From the NCBI GenBank assembly GCA_937773605.1, contig CALJVP010000001.1, positions 62,001 to 126,000 of the forward strand: a DNA stretch of 64,000 bases, in the 5' to 3' direction. The first letter of the stretch is position 1. Each line of letters opens with the position of its first letter. Below are positions 1 through 8,354 of this stretch, one piece after another. The position numbers were made by a program, and so were the translations under genes. The notes under the pieces are model-generated. The model searched no databases. It saw nothing but the letters and a program-made list of their open reading frames with translations, and was not told where the DNA came from. The DNA comes from an uncultured SAR86 cluster bacterium (GTDB lineage: Bacteria; Pseudomonadota; Gammaproteobacteria; Magnimaribacterales; Magnimaribacteraceae).

Positions 1-1
1 G

Positions 2-82
2 GCTGAAGTTGTTGTAAATATTGGCGGAAATCAGGATCTTAATAAATACAACGCAGCAGACAGCAAACTTTGGACAAATTAA
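2..82 (+). CDS. C-terminal end of an unidentified protein (partial)
   Basis: An open frame enters from the left edge and stops at the TAA at 80-82. It encodes 26 residues, ending in NKYNAADSKLWTN. Only the tail is inside the window, so neither the family nor the start can be judged. It is read as coding because the frame is open to the window edge and the composition is protein-like rather than low-complexity. About 190 bases separate it from the next gene, so the two need not share a transcript. Function unknown. Confidence 0.4.
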   Translation, partial: AEVVVNIGGNQDLNKYNAADSKLWTN

Positions 83-276
83 TAATTTTTTGGTTAAAAA
101 CCTAAAGAAGCATTAGTTTGATGTATAAATTTAATGCTCCTAAAGGCGTGTTAGGTAACCTAGAAGCGGTTATAATTCCTGACACAATTTATTATAGCGA
201 TTTAAGGCCTCTAACTAAATTTGTTTTAATTCTCTAGTATTATAAACACTGAAATAATATTATTTAGAATAAGGAA

Positions 277-1373
277 ATGAATACAACTAGAGTAAGATAT
301 TTTAAATTCTATCAAAGGAGATTTAGGGGAAGAGGATTACCTGGAACCTTTAGAAATTCTTGTTAGATCGTTAAATAATGAAGCTAATTTAAGTTATTTA
401 GGATCATTGGGTGCAAAATTTCAAATAACTAACCACCTTCAAACTCGAGCAAAAATATTTGATTACGTTAGCTCACATGAATTAAAACAGCCGTCTTCTC
501 CCATATTCGTAATAGGCCTTCCTCGATCAGGAACAACCCATCTTTTTAATCTCTTAAGCCAAGATAAAGCTCACAGGAGTGCATTATTTTGGGAAATTAT
601 GTATCCGTTTCCTCTGTCCAAGAAAGGCTCTTTCTCACAAAGGAAGAAACTATTCAAAGCTGATGTTGTTCTTTACTTTAAGAATAAATTTACACCCGGA
701 CTTGATGATTTGCATTATATTGAATCTACTAGCCCTGAAGAGTGCCTCTTAATAAAAACACTGAGTTTAAGAAGCATGGTTTACGTTTACATGGCAAACA
801 TTCCTACTTATCAAGACTATATTCAGAAAGCTGATTTCTTACCTGCTTTTGAGTGGCATAAACGCTTCTTACAATGCCTTGAAGTAGAAGATAAGCCTGA
901 GCGTTGGCTTTTAAAAGATCCCTGCCATCTGGAACATATACCTGAGATTCTAGAGACCTATCCGGATGCAAAGTTTATCTACATAAACAGAGATCCATCA
1001 GAGACGATACCTTCCATATGCAGTCTAACCGCAACCGTCAGATCTGGTTTTACTGATTCTGTGGATACCAATTTAATAGGCTCGTCAAACACTAGAGTTT
1101 TGGAAGAATGTTTTAAATAAATACTCAAATGCTAAAGATGGCATTGACCCTTCTAAACTAATCACTGTGTCTTATGAAGATCTAATTATTGACCCCATTG
1201 GCATGGCGAAGAGTATTTATAATCAATTTAATCTTGAACTGGATATTAAAACAGAAAACAGTATGTTAGATTACTTGACCAAATCAACCGGTGGATACAA
1301 AAAGAAACATGACTACGCACCGGAAGATTTTGGACTTACTAAAGAATTGATTCGTAATGAATTAATTTTTTAA
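277..1373 (+). pseudogene. Sulfotransferase family protein, broken by two frameshifts
   Basis: The product resembles Sulfotransfer_3-type (PAPS-dependent) sulfotransferases. The 5'-PSB loop reads GLPRSGTTHLFNL (about 515-555) and the 3'-phosphate motif region reads YINRDPSETIPS (about 980-1015). No single frame covers the gene. The first part starts at ATG 277 (MNTTRV) and must shift near 293-296, where one missing A would restore VKDILNSIKGDLGEED. The main part then runs to a stop at 1118-1120. An extra T in the run at 1111-1114 explains the second shift, after which LNKYSNAKDGIDPSKL continues in another frame to 1373. Two separate lesions suggest a pseudogene, although single-base errors in homopolymers of a draft assembly would look the same. 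The APS-kinase-like gene follows 31 bases downstream. Confidence 0.8.
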
Positions 1374-1404
1374 ACAAAAACTTAATAATTTAAAAAAAGA
1401 TATT

Positions 1405-1815
1405 ATGAAGATATTGATCATGGGTCTCCCGGGCAGCGGTAAAACGTATTTAGCAGAAAGACTCCAACCTCTGCTGGAGGCAGCTTGGTATAACGCAGAT
1501 AAAGTAAGAGGCATGGCTGGAGATTGGGACTTTAGTGATGATGGGAGAACTCGTCAAAGCTTAAGAATGAAGAACCTTGCTGATTTCGAAACCTCTCATA
1601 ATAGATTTGTAATTTGCGATTTCGTCTGTCCTACAGAAGAAACAAGAAATATCTTTGATCCTGATATTTTAATCTGGTTAGACACAATTAAAGAAGGTAG
1701 ATTTGAAGATACAAATAAAATTTTTGAAGAACCTTCGAGCTGTGATTTTAAAATAGAAGAATGGAATGAAACTAATCACATAACCATAGCAGAGGAGTTA
1801 AAAAATAATGTTTGA
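1405..1815 (+). CDS. APS-kinase-like P-loop kinase, short form
   Basis: The 136-residue product begins with a Walker A motif, GLPGSGKT (residues 7-14). Its layout follows adenylylsulfate kinase (CysC): NADKVR at 30-35 aligns with the CysC DGDNVR motif, DFSDDGR at 42-48 with the FSDEDR segment, and FVICDFVCP at 68-76 with the AAFISP strand. It is much shorter than typical CysC (about 200 residues), and the usual DGD is altered to NAD, so APS may not be the substrate. Phosphorylation of some small molecule is the safe reading. The gene overlaps the next one by 8 bases, implying translational coupling with the nucleotidyltransferase. A frameshifted sulfotransferase lies just upstream, which keeps a sulfate-activation role possible but unproven. 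Confidence 0.75.
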   Translation: MKILIMGLPGSGKTYLAERLQPLLEAAWYNADKVRGMAGDWDFSDDGRTRQSLRMKNLADFETSHNRFVICDFVCPTEETRNIFDPDILIWLDTIKEGRFEDTNKIFEEPSSCDFKIEEWNETNHITIAEELKNNV

Positions 1816-2200
1816 TTGGAAGAAACCAACCGTTCAGATGCTTGGAAGATGGCAGCCTTGGCACAATGGACATCAAGAGTTGTTTAAAAGAGCAGTGGCT
1901 AAAACAGGGCAAGTTGCCATCCAAGTTCGAGATGTTCATGGGGCTTCAGGTGGAGATGGGCAAGATGATAACCCATTTAACTGGGATACGGTTTGTCAGA
2001 ATATAGCGGATGGTTTGGCTGAAGATGATTTTCACCGAGGTGTAGACTATGAAATTATGTTAGTACCAAACATTGTCAATATAACCTATGGCCGAGGCGT
2101 TGGTTATGTCTTTGAAGAAGAGGTTTTTGAAGAATCAATTACCGACATAAGTGCTACTAAAATAAGAAAAGAAATGAGAGAAACTGGAAATTTAGAGTAA
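1808..2200 (+). CDS. Cytidylyltransferase-like nucleotidyltransferase
   Basis: The 130-residue protein belongs to the HxGH nucleotidyltransferase superfamily. GRWQPWHNGHQELF at residues 13-26 carries the nucleotide-binding HNGH, and ISATKIRKEM at 114-123 is the C-terminal ISxxxxR motif, which contacts triphosphate in this superfamily. Such enzymes attach an NMP to a phosphorylated small molecule and release pyrophosphate. Its start lies inside the end of the kinase-like gene, and the dehydrogenase begins 2 bases after its stop, so the three form one tight operon. A kinase followed by a nucleotidyltransferase suggests stepwise activation of a metabolite to an NDP or NMP conjugate. The substrate cannot be told from sequence. 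Confidence 0.75.
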   Translation: MFDWKKPTVQMLGRWQPWHNGHQELFKRAVAKTGQVAIQVRDVHGASGGDGQDDNPFNWDTVCQNIADGLAEDDFHRGVDYEIMLVPNIVNITYGRGVGYVFEEEVFEESITDISATKIRKEMRETGNLE

Positions 2201-2202
2201 AG

Positions 2203-3159
2203 ATGAAGGTTTGTATCAGTGAATTTACTTACTTAGCCTTTGAAAAAGAACTGAATGAAGCTTTCAAAGGTCATGAATTTCTTTTAATAGATAAAGAAAG
2301 CAATCTTATACAGGGAGACGGTAAGCCAGATGTGGCATTGGTGTCTTATGAATTGATGTTTAGAGCCTTAAAAAGTCCTGAATTTCATAAAAAGTACCTT
2401 GCACTTCTTGATGGGTGTTCTTTTGTTCAAGGTTCCTGGGCGGGCACTGAGAGTCCCGTAGCCCAGTCTTTAATTAAGCATTCAGGAGTCTTTTCTCATG
2501 GAGGAGGTATTCATGCAATACCCATTGCAACTTATGTTTTTGCTCAAATTTTGCGCTCCATTAAATCAATTGATGCTCACATAGACTTACAGAAAGAAAA
2601 AAAATGGGAGCAAATGATGTCAACGGGTGAGTTGACGGATATGGCCATAGGTATAACCGGTTTTGGGGGAATAGGACAAGAAGTTGCTAGGTTAGCCAAG
2701 GCTTTCCGAATGAAGGTTTATGCAACGAAAAGAACTCCGGTAGCATCTGATAATCTTGATCAATTATTTAGACCAGCAGATATTAATGAAATGTTATCAA
2801 AGTGTGATTTTGTAGTAAATTGTTTGCCCGCTTCTGAAGAAACAATGAAAGTATTTTCATTAGAGCAATTTAAAATTATGAAACCTTCAGCAATGTTTAT
2901 AAACGTTGGAAGAGGGGAGGCGGTGAATGAGGACGACCTATTAATTGCTTTAGAAACCGATGAAATCCTATGTGCAGCTTTGGATACCACAGATCCAGAA
3001 CCTTTAAATCAAGACTCCAAATTGTGGACTCTATCAAACTGTTACATCACGCCTCATGATTCCGCTTGGGGTCCGCGTGCACCTCAAAGAGCTGTTGATT
3101 TATTCCTTGATAATTTTAAGAAGTTCTCAGAGGGAAAGAAGGTTCTTAATCAAGTATAA
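2203..3159 (+). CDS. D-isomer-specific 2-hydroxyacid dehydrogenase
   Basis: This 318-residue protein has the two-domain layout of the NAD(P)-dependent D-2-hydroxyacid dehydrogenases. The Rossmann motif GFGGIG lies at residues 153-158. The conserved NVGRGEAVNEDDL segment (catalytic Arg), the LDTTDPEPL segment and ITPHDSAWG (catalytic His) follow in the usual order. It would reduce a 2-keto acid or oxidise a D-2-hydroxy acid; the exact substrate is unknown. It is the last gene of the kinase-nucleotidyltransferase operon and ends just before a strong terminator, so it probably acts on the same metabolite as its neighbours. Confidence 0.88.
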   Translation: MKVCISEFTYLAFEKELNEAFKGHEFLLIDKESNLIQGDGKPDVALVSYELMFRALKSPEFHKKYLALLDGCSFVQGSWAGTESPVAQSLIKHSGVFSHGGGIHAIPIATYVFAQILRSIKSIDAHIDLQKEKKWEQMMSTGELTDMAIGITGFGGIGQEVARLAKAFRMKVYATKRTPVASDNLDQLFRPADINEMLSKCDFVVNCLPASEETMKVFSLEQFKIMKPSAMFINVGRGEAVNEDDLLIALETDEILCAALDTTDPEPLNQDSKLWTLSNCYITPHDSAWGPRAPQRAVDLFLDNFKKFSEGKKVLNQV

Positions 3160-3164
3160 AAAAA

Positions 3165-3186
3165 GGCCGCTAAAGCGGCCTTTTTT
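3165..3186. terminator. Bidirectional intrinsic terminator
   Basis: GGCCGC (3165-3170), loop TAAA, GCGGCC (3175-3180) form a perfect 6-bp GC stem. Six T follow on the plus strand, and a run of A precedes it, giving T on the minus strand. It sits between two convergent genes (dehydrogenase ending at 3159 and aldehyde dehydrogenase ending at 3199) and can end both transcripts. Confidence 0.93.
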
Positions 3187-3198
3187 ATGAGTACTGGT

Positions 3199-4629
3199 TT
3201 AGCTCGAGTATCCTACTACAGCTTTTATTTCTAAAAACTCATCAAACCCAAACGGACCCCATTCTCTTCCATTTCCTGATTGTTTATAGCCTCCAAAAGG
3301 AGCAGTGAAATCAGCTGAAGCATTATTGATGGCAACACTTCCCGCTCTTATCCTATTTGCTACTTTCTTGGCATGCTCGACATCACCTGATGACACATAC
3401 CCATAAAGTCCGTAATCAGTATCATTAGCAATCTGGATAGCTTGCTCTTCATCTTCATAAGGAAGGATAGATAATACAGGACCAAAGATTTCTTCTCTAG
3501 CTATTGTCATGTCGTTATTAACATTAGCAAAAACGGTAGGTCTTACATAGTAACCTGCATTTAGGCCCTCAGGTTTACCTGGTCCACCCACTACGAGCTC
3601 AGCACCTTCTTCAATACCTTTTTCTATTAAGCCTTGAATTTTATTAAAATGAACTTCACTAACAACAGGTCCTATTCCAGTGTCTTCGGAGAATGGATCT
3701 CCAACTTTGGTAGTTTCAGCTGCTCGTTTTGCAATTTCTTTCGCTTCATCATGTCTGGATTCTGGTACAAGCATTCTTGTGGGTGCATTACATGATTGAC
3801 CACTATTGTTGAAACAATGCCTAGCACCTCCAGTTATTGCAGATTCAAAATCAGCATCATCTAAGATTATGTTTGCAGATTTTCCACCCAGTTCTTGTGC
3901 AACTCGTTTTACCGTATCAGCAGCACCTTTAGCAACAGCTATACCTGCTCTTGTTGATCCAGTGAAAGACATCATGTCTATACCAGGATGAGAAGACATG
4001 GCTTCACCAACAGTTATTCCATCACCATTAACTATATTAAAAACACCTGCTGGAACTCCGGCTTCATGCATCACTTCAGTGAAGAGCATTGCGTTAAGTG
4101 GAGCTATTTCAGTTGGCTTTAATACCATTGTGCAACCAGCTGCTAAAGCAGGAGCTACTTTGCAAGAAATTTGGTTAATTGGCCAGTTCCAAGGAGTGAT
4201 CATTCCAACCACACCTATAGGTTCTTTTCTGATTAAAGTTCTGCCTTTTGTTTCTTCCCATTCAAAACTTTGAAGGATTTCTATGGCTTGTGCAAAATGT
4301 CCAAGACCTGTTGCTGCTTGTGCAGCTTTTGATAAAGTCAAAGGCGCGCCCATTTCACTTGATATAGTTTCTGCAATTTCATCATATCTAGATTGATAAA
4401 CTTCAACTATTTTTCCTAGAAGAGCCAATCTTTCTTCAACACTAGTTTGACTAAAGGTATCGAATGCATCTTTAGCTGCTATGACTGCTTTGTCCACATC
4501 TGCTGCACTTCCCATTGCAATTCTTCCAATCACTTCTTCATTTGCAGGGTTTAATACATCGCAAGTGTTTAATCCTTCAGCGGGATCCACCCACTCGCCG
4601 TTAATATAAAATTGTTCATAAGTCTTCAT
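3199..4629 (-). CDS. NAD(P)-dependent aldehyde dehydrogenase
   Basis: The 476-residue product is a full-length ALDH-superfamily enzyme that oxidises an aldehyde to the acid. All catalytic elements are present: TPWNWP with Asn148, the cofactor-site FTGSTRAG, ELGGKSANI with the general base Glu246, and NNSGQSCNAP with nucleophile Cys280. The C-terminal EEIFGPVLSI is also typical. An AGGAG ribosome site lies just upstream of the ATG. It lies 75 bases downstream of the carboxyltransferase gene on the same strand and may be co-transcribed with it. Substrate specificity is not deducible; medium-chain or aromatic aldehydes are possible given the surrounding acyl-CoA genes. Confidence 0.93.
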   Translation of the reverse strand: MKTYEQFYINGEWVDPAEGLNTCDVLNPANEEVIGRIAMGSAADVDKAVIAAKDAFDTFSQTSVEERLALLGKIVEVYQSRYDEIAETISSEMGAPLTLSKAAQAATGLGHFAQAIEILQSFEWEETKGRTLIRKEPIGVVGMITPWNWPINQISCKVAPALAAGCTMVLKPTEIAPLNAMLFTEVMHEAGVPAGVFNIVNGDGITVGEAMSSHPGIDMMSFTGSTRAGIAVAKGAADTVKRVAQELGGKSANIILDDADFESAITGGARHCFNNSGQSCNAPTRMLVPESRHDEAKEIAKRAAETTKVGDPFSEDTGIGPVVSEVHFNKIQGLIEKGIEEGAELVVGGPGKPEGLNAGYYVRPTVFANVNNDMTIAREEIFGPVLSILPYEDEEQAIQIANDTDYGLYGYVSSGDVEHAKKVANRIRAGSVAINNASADFTAPFGGYKQSGNGREWGPFGFDEFLEIKAVVGYSS

Positions 4630-4704
4630 TTTTTCTACTCCTTATTGGTATTGCTAATAGTATATATTAGGAATAATTCTGCTGTCTCTTTATTTAAGTT
4701 AAAT

Positions 4705-6255
4705 TTAATGCCTTGACCTTTTAGATAGGAGTTTAGCCTTAAGTTGGGGCTGGACTCTTTCTATCCAGTTAGACAAATATTCTCTTGTTTCTCGAGGATC
4801 AATTATTTCATGAACTGAAAAATTTTCAGCTCGAGGAAAAGGATCTTGATTCTTTGCAAGCCTCTGTTCTATTTCTTTTCTTTTGGCTTCTGGATCAGGA
4901 GCATCTGCAATCTCTTTTTTGAAAGCTACGGCTACGCCTCCTTCAAGAGGTAATGGACCAGATTCTGCCGACGGCCAGGCCAGTACGTATCCATCAGGAC
5001 CGTAATGTGCTGCTGCTGCAACACCAAAAGATTTCCTTATCATTACTGTTGACCAGGGCACTTGCGATTCTGTAACAGTCAGAACGGCCTCAGTGCCATG
5101 TAAGATAGTTGCTTCTTTTTCAGCATCTGGGCCAATTAAAAAGCCTGGTTCATCAACAAGACTAATTACAGGGATGTGGAATGTATCGCAAAGTTTAATA
5201 AACCTGGTTGTCTTTTGTGCTCCAGTAGCCGACATAGAACCGGCATAGAAATTAGAGTCATTAGCAAAAATACCAACCGCAAATCCATTCATCCTCGCAA
5301 ATCCAGTAATTATCCCTTGCCCAAAGAATTTAGTAATCTCAAAGAAAGATTCATTATCTACAACGTGATTGATTAAATCCCTCATTTCATAAGATTTCTG
5401 TCTCTCTTTTGGGATAATTGATAACAGTTCTTCGTCTTTTCTGTTAATGGGGTCATCTGACTCTACCCTTTTTGTTAGTTCATATACGCTTTGTGGCATG
5501 TATGACAAAAATTGTTTAATTTGACTTAAGGCCTCTACTTCGGATTCTGCCACATTGTCTGTAACACCATTGAGTTTGTGGATTTGAGAGCCGCCAAGTT
5601 CCTCTTTCGTCATTTTCTTTCCAAAAGCTCTTTCAACAACAGCTGGTCCAGCAACTAAAATCTGAGCTGTTCTTTTTGTCATTACTCTGAAGTGTGATGC
5701 AACGAATCTAGCTGCAGGAAGTCCTGCAACAGGTCCTAGAGCAGCCGAGGCAACAGGTATTTCTCTTAGGGTATCTGCAACTGATTTGAATCTTGACCTA
5801 GAAAATACAGCATCACCTCCAGAACCTCGTCCTTTTTTGCCTGGACCGGCAACTGATCCGCCTCCGCCTTCATGCATTCTTATAAGGGGCACTTTGTACT
5901 TAAGAGCTAATTCTTCGGTGTAGACACTTTTTCTTAATCCAGCTGAATTAGGAGAGCCACCACTCACCGTAAAATCCTCGCCTCCAACAACCACTTGCCT
6001 GCCATCAATCTTTGCAAATCCTAAAATAAAGTTAGCAGGAGTGAGGGATTGTATTTCACCGGCTTCATTGGTTTCTGACCCGCCAGCAATTTCTCCTTGT
6101 TCTTGAAAAGATCCTTTATCTACTAACTTTTCTATTCTCTCTCTTAAAGTCAATCTTCCTTTGGCGTGTTGCAAATCAACAGCGTCTTTTCCTCCTTGCT
6201 GTTTAGCAAGCAGTTTCCTTTTTTCTATTTCTTTAGTTTCTTTTTTCCAGTTCAT
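4705..6255 (-). CDS. Acyl-CoA carboxylase carboxyltransferase (beta) subunit
   Basis: The 516-residue protein is a two-lobed carboxyltransferase of the propionyl-/methylcrotonyl-CoA carboxylase beta family, which moves the carboxyl group from biotin to an acyl-CoA. The N-terminal lobe carries the VVGGEDFTVSGGS and RMHEGGGGSVAG segments of the acyl-CoA and oxyanion sites. The C-terminal lobe has ANDSNFYAGSMSATGAQK and LVDEPGFLIGP. The length is normal for the family. No biotin-carboxylase alpha subunit is seen here, so its partner must be encoded elsewhere. tRNA-Arg lies directly upstream (its 3' end is 6 bases from the start codon), so the promoter may precede the tRNA. The propionyl versus other acyl specificity is unresolved. 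Confidence 0.9.
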   Translation of the reverse strand: MNWKKETKEIEKRKLLAKQQGGKDAVDLQHAKGRLTLRERIEKLVDKGSFQEQGEIAGGSETNEAGEIQSLTPANFILGFAKIDGRQVVVGGEDFTVSGGSPNSAGLRKSVYTEELALKYKVPLIRMHEGGGGSVAGPGKKGRGSGGDAVFSRSRFKSVADTLREIPVASAALGPVAGLPAARFVASHFRVMTKRTAQILVAGPAVVERAFGKKMTKEELGGSQIHKLNGVTDNVAESEVEALSQIKQFLSYMPQSVYELTKRVESDDPINRKDEELLSIIPKERQKSYEMRDLINHVVDNESFFEITKFFGQGIITGFARMNGFAVGIFANDSNFYAGSMSATGAQKTTRFIKLCDTFHIPVISLVDEPGFLIGPDAEKEATILHGTEAVLTVTESQVPWSTVMIRKSFGVAAAAHYGPDGYVLAWPSAESGPLPLEGGVAVAFKKEIADAPDPEAKRKEIEQRLAKNQDPFPRAENFSVHEIIDPRETREYLSNWIERVQPQLKAKLLSKRSRH

Positions 6256-6260
6256 TTTAT

Positions 6261-6337
6261 TGGTGCCCCGTACAGGATTTGAACCTATGGCCTCCGGATT
6301 AGGAATCCGGCGCTCTATCCGACTGAGCTAACGGGGC
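6261..6337 (-). tRNA. tRNA-Arg (anticodon CCT)
   Basis: A full cloverleaf reads on the minus strand from GCCCCGT (6337) to an encoded CCA (6261-6263). It has a 7-bp acceptor stem, the D-arm GCTC...GAGC, an anticodon stem CCGGA/TCCGG with loop TTCCTAA (anticodon CCT, decoding AGG), and a T-loop TTCAAAT. It is 77 nt long and lies immediately 5' of the carboxyltransferase gene. Confidence 0.96.
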
Positions 6338-6402
6338 CTACGCCCCTATTATATTTTATAAATGCTTATTGATTTAATTATTTCTTATTATAGAATACAA
6401 GG

Positions 6403-6455
6403 AGCACCGATTTGACCCAGCTTGCGGGTGCTTTATAAATACTGCTAAAGAAGGA
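6403..6455 (+). promoter_or_regulatory. SAM-II riboswitch aptamer upstream of metY
   Basis: The segment contains the SAM-II pseudoknot signature in order: GCACC-GATTTG, then TTGC with GGGTGC closing stem P1 (GCACC/GGTGC), then ATAAAT, then GCTAAAGAAGGA, which would pair back into the loop. It matches the known marine metagenomic SAM-II element upstream of methionine genes in spacing and conserved bases. The related SAM-V class shares this core and cannot be fully excluded by eye. It lies 69 bases upstream of an O-acetylhomoserine sulfhydrylase, the expected regulon. Confidence 0.85.
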
Positions 6456-6480
6456 CTTCTTAATATTTCTTAATATGAGA

Positions 6481-6512
6481 CCTGTTTAGCGAAAGTTGGC
6501 AGGCTTTTTTTT
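6481..6512 (+). terminator. Intrinsic terminator in the metY leader (attenuator)
   Basis: CCTGTT-T-AGC, a GAAA tetraloop (6491-6494) and GTTGGCAGG form a 9-bp stem with one bulged T, followed by eight or nine T. It lies after the SAM-II aptamer and before the metY ribosome site (AGGAG at 6514-6518). This order implies control by premature termination, but no clear antiterminator pairing was found by eye. Confidence 0.75.
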
Positions 6513-6524
6513 AGGAGATATAAA

Positions 6525-7823
6525 ATGACATACACAGGTAAAAACTTAGAAACGATCGCACTTCATGCAGGTTGGAGGGCAGATGAGAATACAGGTTCAG
6601 TGGCTGTACCCATTCACCAAACAACCAGTTATTTATTTGAAAGCACGGATCAAGCAGCTAATTTATTTGCTCTTTCTGAACTTGGAAATATTTACACCAG
6701 AATAATGAATCCTACCAACGCTGTTCTCGAAGAGAGAATGGCTACTTTGGACGGTGGGGCAGCTGGACTGGCTGTTGCATCAGGACAAACTGCTTCAGCT
6801 TACTCAATCCAGAATCTGGCTAGAGCGGGAGATAACATAGTTTCTTCTTCTCACTTGTATGGAGGAACTTACAACCAATTCAAGAACAACCTTTCAGAAA
6901 TGGGCATCGAAGTAAGATTTGTTGACCCTTCAAATCCAGAGAACTTCGCAGCTGCAACTGATGAAAAAACACGTGCTTATTTTGGAGAGACTCTACCAAA
7001 TCCTAAATTACAGGTTTTTCCTATACAAGAAGTGTCGGACATAGGGAGAGAATTAGGCATTCCTTTGATTGTAGATAACACAGCCGCACCGGTTCTTTGC
7101 AGGCCTTTTGATCATGGAGCAGCAATTATCACTTATTCAACCACCAAATACATAGGTGGCCATGGTACCTCTGTGGGCGGTCTAATAATTGATGGAGGAA
7201 ACTTTGATTGGGAGTCTGCTGGTCCTGAAAGGCAACCTGCGTTGAACACTCCTGATGCTTGCTATAACGGGGTAGTCTGGACTGAAGCAATCAAACCGAT
7301 GGGTCCTATAGCTTATATAATGAAAGCAAGAACAACGCTTCTTAGAGATTTAGGGGGAGCGATGAGCCCTTTTAATGCCTGGCTTTTCATTCAAGGATTG
7401 GAAACACTTCCTTTAAGGATGAGAGAGCACGCAAGAAATGCTCAACAAGTAGCTGAATTTTTGAAAGATAATGACAAGGTTGCCTCTGTAACTTACCCGA
7501 GCCTATCCGAAGGTCAGCACAAAGCTTTAGCTGATAAATATCTTTCAGGAGGATCAGGTGCTTTAATTGGATTTGAACTACCCGGAGGACTAGAGTCTGG
7601 AAAGAAGTTTATAGATTCATTGGAATTACTTTATCATGTAGCAAACATTGGTGATTCCAGATCCTTGGCAATACACCCGGCTTCTACTACGCACAGCCAA
7701 CTTTCTTCGGAAGAGCAACTCTCTGCAGGAGTGACTCCTGGTTACGTAAGACTTTCTATTGGAATAGAGCATATAGACGATATCATTGCCGATATTACCC
7801 AGGCCTTAAATAAAACCAGTTAA
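6525..7823 (+). CDS. metY: O-acetylhomoserine sulfhydrylase (aminocarboxypropyltransferase)
   Basis: The 432-residue PLP enzyme belongs to the Cys/Met metabolism family. It would make homocysteine from O-acetyl- (or O-succinyl-) homoserine and sulfide. The PLP-binding lysine is K208 in TYSTTKYIGGHG, and the N-terminal LHAGWRADENTGSVAVPI is typical of MetY, which is longer than the MetB/CGL proteins. AGGAG precedes the ATG. It has its own leader with a SAM-II riboswitch and a terminator, so high SAM should lower expression. It is convergent with hisI, overlapping by 4 bases. It offers direct sulfhydrylation alongside the transsulfuration pair at 38438-40987. Confidence 0.93.
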   Translation: MTYTGKNLETIALHAGWRADENTGSVAVPIHQTTSYLFESTDQAANLFALSELGNIYTRIMNPTNAVLEERMATLDGGAAGLAVASGQTASAYSIQNLARAGDNIVSSSHLYGGTYNQFKNNLSEMGIEVRFVDPSNPENFAAATDEKTRAYFGETLPNPKLQVFPIQEVSDIGRELGIPLIVDNTAAPVLCRPFDHGAAIITYSTTKYIGGHGTSVGGLIIDGGNFDWESAGPERQPALNTPDACYNGVVWTEAIKPMGPIAYIMKARTTLLRDLGGAMSPFNAWLFIQGLETLPLRMREHARNAQQVAEFLKDNDKVASVTYPSLSEGQHKALADKYLSGGSGALIGFELPGGLESGKKFIDSLELLYHVANIGDSRSLAIHPASTTHSQLSSEEQLSAGVTPGYVRLSIGIEHIDDIIADITQALNKTS

Positions 7824-8290
7824 AGCTGAGTAGGATTTTCTGACCCGGGATAAACCACTTCTGGGTCGAAAGTCTTTTCTTTCTCTGTAAATTTCAAAGA
7901 CAAACCTTCGGCTTCTTTTTCTATTGACCTGTAGAAGCAAGATTTATAACCAACATGACAACTTGCTCCAATTCCTTGAACATCAACTTTTAACCAAACT
8001 GAATCTTGGTCATCATCAATTAATATTTCTCTTATTTTATGGACCATGCCGCTGGAAGCTCCTTTGTGCCACAATAATTTTCTACTCCTGCTCCAGTAGT
8101 AACCTTCTCCAGTAGAAATTGATTTTTTTAGAGATTCTTCGTTCATATAACCGATCATTAAGACTGTGCCAGATAGTGCTTCAGTAACTACCACAGGCAT
8201 GATGCCTTCATCATTAAATTTAGGTGCTAAATCATTTCCTTCTTCCACGAATTTAACACTCTTCCTCTTAGCAAAGTTTACCTTGTTCAA
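7820..8290 (-). CDS. hisI: Phosphoribosyl-AMP cyclohydrolase
   Basis: The 156-residue protein is HisI, which opens the adenine ring of phosphoribosyl-AMP in histidine biosynthesis (third step). It has the family motifs MIGYMNEESL, YYWSRSRKLLWHKG and the metal-binding cysteine region GASCHVGYKSCFYRS. It is a stand-alone cyclohydrolase without the fused HisE pyrophosphatase domain. It has an N-terminal extension of about 25 residues relative to the shortest homologues. No other his gene is near, so the pathway is dispersed. It converges on metY and shares an upstream gap of about 136 bases with ccmA. Confidence 0.94.
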   Translation of the reverse strand: MNKVNFAKRKSVKFVEEGNDLAPKFNDEGIMPVVVTEALSGTVLMIGYMNEESLKKSISTGEGYYWSRSRKLLWHKGASSGMVHKIREILIDDDQDSVWLKVDVQGIGASCHVGYKSCFYRSIEKEAEGLSLKFTEKEKTFDPEVVYPGSENPTQL

Positions 8291-8354
8291 AATACTTCCC
8301 TTGATAAATTAAACGCGCATTGTAAGGCAAATGGTTAATAAGAGTAAATTTTGA

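Noticed and set aside
121-237. 38-codon ATG frame in the gap before the sulfotransferase
   Set aside because: No ribosome site, no recognisable composition or motif; a chance frame in AT-rich DNA is as likely.
1374-1404. A third frameshift fusing the sulfotransferase tail to the next gene
   Set aside because: Deleting a T at 1365-1370 would make an open frame through the kinase-like ATG, but the existing stop gives a plausible C-terminus and the kinase-like gene starts with a standard P-loop.
3806-4273. Plus-strand frames opposite the aldehyde dehydrogenase
   Set aside because: The opposite strand encodes the conserved ALDH core, including Cys280; these frames have no family features.
6475-6489. 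Tiny ATG frame (MRPV) in the metY leader as a leader peptide
   Set aside because: The AAGGA at 6451-6455 is about 20 bases away, too far for initiation, and the peptide has no methionine or cysteine codon cluster.
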